Source: an uncultured Collinsella sp. | GTDB taxonomy: Bacteria; Actinomycetota; Coriobacteriia; Coriobacteriales; Coriobacteriaceae | Direction: 5' to 3' | Length of the DNA: 10,364 bases | NCBI GenBank assembly: GCA_900755005.1 | Contig: CAAEEX010000063.1 | Location: 1 to 10,364 of the forward strand | Shown: piece after piece, positions 5,923 to 10,364 of the stretch | Position numbering within the stretch: position 1 is the stretch's first letter | Layout of the letters: the number at the start of each line of letters is the position of its first letter | Notes under the pieces: model-generated | What the model saw: only the letters and a program-made list of their open reading frames with translations | Database searches by the model: none | Told to the model about the DNA's origin: nothing | Program-made: the position numbers and the translations under genes

Positions 5923-7398
5923 CTATAGCGCCATCGTGCGGGCGCGGTCGATACGCGCCAGGCAGTCGTCGCGGCCGACGAGCGCCATGGTCTCGCCCAG
6001 CGGGGGGCTCACCATGTTGCCGCAGACGGCGACGCGCACGGCCTGGAACACCACGCGCTTCTTAAGGTCCATCTGCTCGGGCAGCGGCTCAAGCGCGGCG
6101 TCGATGGCCTCGGCAGTCCACTTGTCCACGCCCTCGAGCGCGGCCTTGGCGGCATCCAGAATGGCGCCCATGCCTTCCTTGGCCAGGCCCTTGTTGACGG
6201 ACTTCTCGTCATACTCGAGCGTCTCGGCCGTAGCGAAGATGGGAGCGGCGACGGTCACGGCGTCGGCCGGCATCTTGGTGCGCGGCTTGACGATGGCAGC
6301 GAGCGCGTCGATCCAGTCCTCGCCGTACTCGACGTTACCCTCGATGAGACCAGCCTCGTGCAGCTCGGGAACCATGATCTCATCGGCAAACTGAGCATCG
6401 GACATGCCATTGATGTACTCGGCGTTGACCCAATCGAGCTTCTTGGGGTCGAAGGTCGCCGGGTTCTTGGAGATGCGGTCGAGCGAGAACTTGCTGGCCA
6501 GGACATCGCGCGGGATGATCGTGGTCTCGCCGTCAAGCGACCAGCCGAGCAACGCCAGGTAGTTGACGAAGGCGTCGGACAGGTAACCGGCGTCGCGGTA
6601 CTCCTCCACCGAGGTGGCGCCGTGGCGCTTGGAGAGCTTCTTGCCATCGGCGCCAAGAATCATAGAGATATGGGCGAACGTGGGCACGGGCGCGCCGAGG
6701 GCCTCATAGACCATGACCTGGCGCGGGGTGTTGGAAAGGTGGTCGTCGCCACGGATGACATGGGTGATCTTCATCATGGCGTCGTCGACGACGGTCGCGA
6801 AGTTGTACGTGGGCGTGCCGTCGGAGCGGAAGATGACAAAGTCGTCGAGCTCCTTGGCGTCGAAGGTTACCTCGCCGTGGACGGCGTCGTGGATGACGAC
6901 GTCGCCGCGGTCCTCAGGCACCTTGATGCGCAGGACGTGGGACTCGCCGGCCTCGATGCGGCGGCGGGCCTCCTCGGGATCAAGATCGCGGCAACGGCGC
7001 TGATAGCCCTGGAAGGGGTCCTTGCGCTCCTGCGCGGCCTTGCGGTCGGCGTCGAGCTGCTCCTTGGTGCAGAAGCAGGGATAGGCCTTGCCCTCGTCCC
7101 AAAGCTTCTGGGCGGCCTGCTTGTACAGGTCCAGGCGCTCGGTCTGGGCGTAGGGGCCAAAATCGCCGCCCACCTCGGGACCCTCGTCCCAGTCCAGGCC
7201 CAGCCAACGCATGGCGCGCAGGATGATCTGCGTGTTCTCGTCGGTGGAGCGGGTGGGGTCGGTGTCGTCGATGCGCAGGATGAACGTGCCGCCGTTAGCA
7301 CGGGCGAAAGCCCAGTTATAGATAGCGGTGCGGGCGCCGCCGATGTGCAGCTTGCCCGTAGGTGAGGGTGCAAAGCGGACGCGAACGTCTGATGCCAT
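5923..7398 (-). CDS. gltX: Glutamyl-tRNA synthetase
   Basis: Class I aminoacyl-tRNA synthetase that attaches glutamate to tRNA(Glu). The 491-aa protein opens with VRFAPSPTGKLHIGGART, where HIGG (~18-21) is the HIGH motif. The second ATP-site motif is KLSKR (~254-258) in ILGADGKKLSKRHGA. A CFC pair (Cys108, Cys110), Tyr132 and Cys136 form a CxC...YxxxC arrangement, consistent with the zinc site of some GluRS proteins. The C-terminal part (~320-491) is the helical anticodon-binding region. The start at 7398 has GAGGAG six bases upstream; an in-frame extension to 7437 lacks such a site. Actinobacteria usually make Gln-tRNA through a non-discriminating GluRS plus GatCAB, so this enzyme may also charge tRNA(Gln); that is inference. 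The gene is followed by its own terminator and is divergent from metK. Confidence 0.97.
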   Translation of the reverse strand: MASDVRVRFAPSPTGKLHIGGARTAIYNWAFARANGGTFILRIDDTDPTRSTDENTQIILRAMRWLGLDWDEGPEVGGDFGPYAQTERLDLYKQAAQKLWDEGKAYPCFCTKEQLDADRKAAQERKDPFQGYQRRCRDLDPEEARRRIEAGESHVLRIKVPEDRGDVVIHDAVHGEVTFDAKELDDFVIFRSDGTPTYNFATVVDDAMMKITHVIRGDDHLSNTPRQVMVYEALGAPVPTFAHISMILGADGKKLSKRHGATSVEEYRDAGYLSDAFVNYLALLGWSLDGETTIIPRDVLASKFSLDRISKNPATFDPKKLDWVNAEYINGMSDAQFADEIMVPELHEAGLIEGNVEYGEDWIDALAAIVKPRTKMPADAVTVAAPIFATAETLEYDEKSVNKGLAKEGMGAILDAAKAALEGVDKWTAEAIDAALEPLPEQMDLKKRVVFQAVRVAVCGNMVSPPLGETMALVGRDDCLARIDRARTMAL

Positions 7399-7438
7399 GG
7401 AAATCTCCTCGATTGCAGGATGGATGTCTAACCGCACC

Positions 7439-7444
7439 AGTATA
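7439..7444 (-). promoter_or_regulatory. Candidate -10 box of gltX
   Basis: The minus strand reads TATACT, a 5/6 match to TATAAT, about 41 bases ahead of the gltX start codon. The best -35 candidate, TTGTGC, is 19 bases away and matches poorly, so the promoter is weakly supported. A transcript starting just downstream would have a leader of roughly 35 bases. Confidence 0.35.
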
Positions 7445-7478
7445 AAGCATCAAAGCAACCTCCGCACAAAGGGCACCG

Positions 7479-7576
7479 ACCTACTCATTGGGGACAGACT
7501 TAAATGACCATTCTTTGGGCAACCTGTCGACACTTAGGTAAGGCCGATCATTTAAGTCTGTCCCCAATGAGTAGGT
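7479..7576. repeat. Palindromic element with 29-bp perfect arms between gltX and metK
   Basis: Bases 7479-7507 (ACCTACTCATTGGGGACAGA onward) are perfectly complementary to 7548-7576. The 40-nt centre contains a small ACCT/AGGT pairing. The whole unit is 98 bases and could form a very stable cruciform or RNA hairpin. It lies in a 302-bp divergent intergenic region. No transposase or other ORF of substance accompanies it. Long, perfect arms in an intergenic site suggest a mobile, REP/MITE-like element; that is inference. Confidence 0.88.
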
Positions 7577-7596
7577 GTGTCCCCAATGAGTAGGTG
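7559..7596. repeat. 19-nt tandem direct repeat at the edge of the palindrome
   Basis: TGTCCCCAATGAGTAGGTG occurs twice back to back (7559-7577 and 7578-7596) with no mismatch. The first copy overlaps the right arm of the 29-bp-arm palindrome, so the shared core CCCCAATGAGTAGGT is present three times in about 120 bases, once inverted. It ends 32 bases before the probable metK -10 box. Confidence 0.88.
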
Positions 7597-7627
7597 CGGA
7601 AAGGGTGTGAATGTTTGATTTACGCGC

Positions 7628-7633
7628 TATGAT
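7628..7633 (+). promoter_or_regulatory. Candidate -10 box of metK
   Basis: TATGAT matches TATAAT at five of six positions. It would start transcription near base 7640, giving a ~60-nt leader that begins just before the hairpin at 7652. The -35 region at 17-bp spacing (GTGTGA) is weak. The TTGATT at 7615-7620 is too close (7 bp) to serve as a -35. Confidence 0.42.
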
Positions 7634-7637
7634 GTGC

Positions 7638-7700
7638 CCTTGCATAGAGAGCCCGGCGGAATGGTAACGGTCGCCGGGACACGTTTTTGAAAGGACAATC

Positions 7701-7706
<6 letters not shown>
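7638..7706 (+). promoter_or_regulatory. metK leader hairpin, possible SAM-responsive element
   Basis: CCCGGCG (7652-7658) pairs perfectly with CGCCGGG (7672-7678) around a 13-nt loop. GUUUUUGAAAGGA, with the Shine-Dalgarno AAGGA at 7691-7695, follows shortly after. CCTT at 7638-7641 can pair with AAGG of the Shine-Dalgarno. Alternatively TTGCAT (7640-7645) can pair imperfectly with ATGTCA at the start codon (one mismatch, one G-U). A short hairpin leader overlapping the start of metK recalls the SMK (SAM-III) and SAM-VI riboswitch classes, which act at translation. The pairing seen is weak and no class consensus is clearly matched, so the assignment is speculative. Confidence 0.3.
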
Positions 7707-8981
<1,275 letters not shown>

Positions 8982-9018
8982 GCCAACGGCAAAAGCTGCA
9001 GCCACATATCGATGCACC

Positions 9019-9058
9019 AAAAAGAGGTACCGGAACAACCGGTACCTCTTTTTTATTT
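9019..9058 (+). terminator. Rho-independent terminator of metK
   Basis: GAGGTACCGG (9024-9033) pairs perfectly with CCGGTACCTC (9039-9048) around the loop AACAA, and TTTTTTATTTA follows. AAAAA precedes the stem, so the same hairpin is nearly symmetric and could also act leftward. It ends the metK transcript 38 bases after the stop codon. Confidence 0.9.
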
Positions 9059-9149
9059 AACCGATGGCGAAGATGAGTCAACATGGAACATGGAATAGAC
9101 CGCCAGCCGATGAATTTTGCAGCAGAGCGACTCCAACCATGTATCCTTA

Positions 9150-9270
9150 GTCCCGAGGGGCGGGGCATAAGGTCGATCGCGAGTTCCGCACGAGCCGGAG
9201 AGCACTTAATGTGCTCTCCGTGCGAGCAGGACTGCCCGAGCAGGCGACCTTATGCGCCGCCCCTCGGGAC
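9150..9270. repeat. 121-nt nested inverted-repeat element ahead of serine dehydratase
   Basis: GTCCCGAGGGGCGG (9150-9163) pairs with CCGCCCCTCGGGAC (9257-9270). After one G-G mismatch, GCATAAGGTCG (9165-9175) pairs with CGACCTTATGC (9245-9255), giving 25 pairs over 26 positions. Inside lies a second hairpin, CGGAGAGCAC (9196-9205) with GTGCTCTCCG (9211-9220), loop TTAAT. The element stops 13 bases before the AAAGGAG ribosome site of the next gene. If transcribed it would form the main structure of that gene's leader. It may be a dispersed palindrome or a leader regulator. The rest of the gap (9059-9149) shows no gene; TTGCAG (9117-9122) and TATCCT (9142-9147) are only a poor promoter pair. 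Confidence 0.82.
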
Positions 9271-9295
9271 GACGGGATAGATTAAAGGAGCACCC

Positions 9296-10364
9296 ATGGC
9301 AGGCAAGCCGCAAACACTAGCTACGACCTCGGCATTCGAGATCTTGGGCCCCGTCATGGTCGGCCCCAGCTCATCGCACACCGCCGGCGCCCTGCGCTGC
9401 GCCCAAGTTGCCGCCAGCCTGCTGGAAGGCCGCATCACCAAAGTCACCTTTGGCCTGTGGAACTCCTTCGCCCACACCTACCGCGGCCACGGCACCGACC
9501 GTGCGCTCGTCGCGGGCATCCTGGGCCTCGACACCGATGACGAGAACATCAAGCAGGCCTTCGAACTCGCGCGCGATCAGGGCCTCGAATATCACTTTGA
9601 CATCAAGGGCGACGACGCCTCCATCCACCCCAATACCGTCGACATCGACATGGTCGACGACACGGGCGCCACGGCACAGGTCCGCGGTGAGAGCCTGGGC
9701 GGCGGCAAGATGCGCATCAGCCGCATTAACGGCGTCGGCGTCGATATCTCGGGTATGTACTCCACACTCTTTGTGGCGCACTACGACGTCCCCGGCGTGC
9801 TCGCCGCACTCACGAACCTGCTCGCCTACGCCCACGTGAACATCGCATTCTGCCGCACCTACCGCACCGAAGTAGGCGGCCAGGCCTACTCCGTCTTTGA
9901 GACCGACGGCGCGCCCGACGACACCGTTATCCCGATGCTACGCAAGCTCGACAATGTTGATTACGCGACCTTTATCGAGCTCCCCGGTTCTGCCTCGTCA
10001 CTCTCCCCCGGCGTCTCAGCCAAGGAGATCTTCGACGACGGCGAGCAGCTGCTCGATGCGTGCGAGGAACTGGGGCTCAGCATCGGCGCCGTCATGGCCG
10101 TGCGCGAGGCGCGCCTGACCGGTGAGGCCCACGCCGTCGCCGCCATGCGCCGCGTGCTCGACGTCATGCGCGAGGAGACCACGGCCCCCATCGCCAATCC
10201 GCAGCGATCGCTCGGTGGGCTTATCGGCGGCGAGGCTAAACTCGTCGATGCCACCGGCAGCAACGACCTGAGCTCCAACTTAATGGGCGCCGTCCAGACC
10301 AATGCCGTGGCCCGCGCCATGGCCGTGCTCGAGCGCTCAGCCACCATGGGAGTGATCGTCGCCG
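9296..10364 (+). CDS. sdaA: L-serine dehydratase, iron-sulphur type, single chain (3' end outside window)
   Basis: Deaminates L-serine to pyruvate and ammonia. AAAGGAG lies five bases before ATG 9296. The window holds 356 codons with no stop, so the gene is cut by the window edge. The N-terminal part is the beta domain, with the signature FEILGPVMVGPSSSHTAGALR (~14-34). An ACT-like segment follows (~155-230, LFVAHYDVPGVLAALTNLL), similar to that in SdaAB of two-chain enzymes. From ~240 the alpha-type domain begins, with AKEIFDDG, then IGAVMAVREARLTG, then LIGGEAK. Beta and alpha parts are therefore fused in one chain. The catalytic Fe-S cysteines are expected further on, outside the window. 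Strong C-ending codon use resembles metK. It is separated from metK by a terminator and a long palindrome, so it is probably its own transcript. The symbol varies between genomes. Confidence 0.93.
   Translation, partial: MAGKPQTLATTSAFEILGPVMVGPSSSHTAGALRCAQVAASLLEGRITKVTFGLWNSFAHTYRGHGTDRALVAGILGLDTDDENIKQAFELARDQGLEYHFDIKGDDASIHPNTVDIDMVDDTGATAQVRGESLGGGKMRISRINGVGVDISGMYSTLFVAHYDVPGVLAALTNLLAYAHVNIAFCRTYRTEVGGQAYSVFETDGAPDDTVIPMLRKLDNVDYATFIELPGSASSLSPGVSAKEIFDDGEQLLDACEELGLSIGAVMAVREARLTGEAHAVAAMRRVLDVMREETTAPIANPQRSLGGLIGGEAKLVDATGSNDLSSNLMGAVQTNAVARAMAVLERSATMGVIVA

Noticed and set aside
4815..6065. A 416-codon open frame on the + strand antisense to priA and the gltX 3' end
   Set aside because: It crosses the gltX terminator and two real genes, has no recognisable domain and is a codon-bias shadow.
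7479..7596. A CRISPR array, suggested by the repeated CCCCAATGAGTAGGT core
   Set aside because: One copy is inverted, the direct copies are adjacent with no spacers, and there are no cas genes.
7438..7700. A classical SAM-I (S-box) or SAM-II riboswitch before metK
   Set aside because: The leader is too short for SAM-I, and I see neither its conserved core nor the SAM-II pseudoknot sequence. Only a weaker SMK/SAM-VI-like layout remains possible.
9083..9280. A 65-codon + strand frame upstream of the serine dehydratase
   Set aside because: It reads through the nested inverted repeat, has no good ribosome site and has no family resemblance.

Overview
The window looks like a piece of a high-GC Gram-positive chromosome, most likely a gut Coriobacteriia (Actinomycetota) such as Collinsella. 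This rests on the high GC content, C/G-ending codons in most genes, the proteins' general character, a one-chain iron-sulphur L-serine dehydratase and several intergenic palindromes. I did this by eye, without a database search. All seven main genes are core housekeeping genes. I see no rRNA, tRNA, CRISPR array, phage gene or transposase.

Layout. Bases 1-182 hold the possible tail of a + strand gene, a strong terminator and a 15-bp inverted repeat. A minus-strand block then runs leftward from 7398 to 183: gltX (glutamyl-tRNA synthetase), a terminator, priA (primosomal helicase), def (peptide deformylase), a 325-bp spacer with a 24-bp-arm palindrome and a terminator-like hairpin, then fmt (Met-tRNA formyltransferase) overlapping rsmB (16S rRNA m5C methyltransferase) by ATGA. 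From 7438 to 7700 lies a divergent intergenic region with a 29-bp-arm palindrome, a 19-nt tandem repeat and the metK leader. metK (S-adenosylmethionine synthetase) reads on the + strand and ends at a strong terminator. A structured 121-nt inverted-repeat element follows. The last gene is an L-serine dehydratase that runs off the right edge.

How the genes fit together. fmt formylates initiator Met-tRNA and def removes the formyl group from new proteins. rsmB modifies the small ribosomal subunit using S-adenosylmethionine, which metK makes. gltX charges tRNA with glutamate. priA restarts stalled replication forks and shares the operon by position rather than by pathway. Serine dehydratase turns serine into pyruvate and ammonia.

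The genes themselves are ordinary. The points most worth a second look are: a canonical beta-clamp-binding pentapeptide (QLSLF) at the extreme N-terminus of PriA, tethered by a Pro/Ala/Glu linker; a short hairpin leader in front of metK that could be a translational SAM-responsive element; and four palindromic elements of different sequence, one in each sizeable intergenic region.
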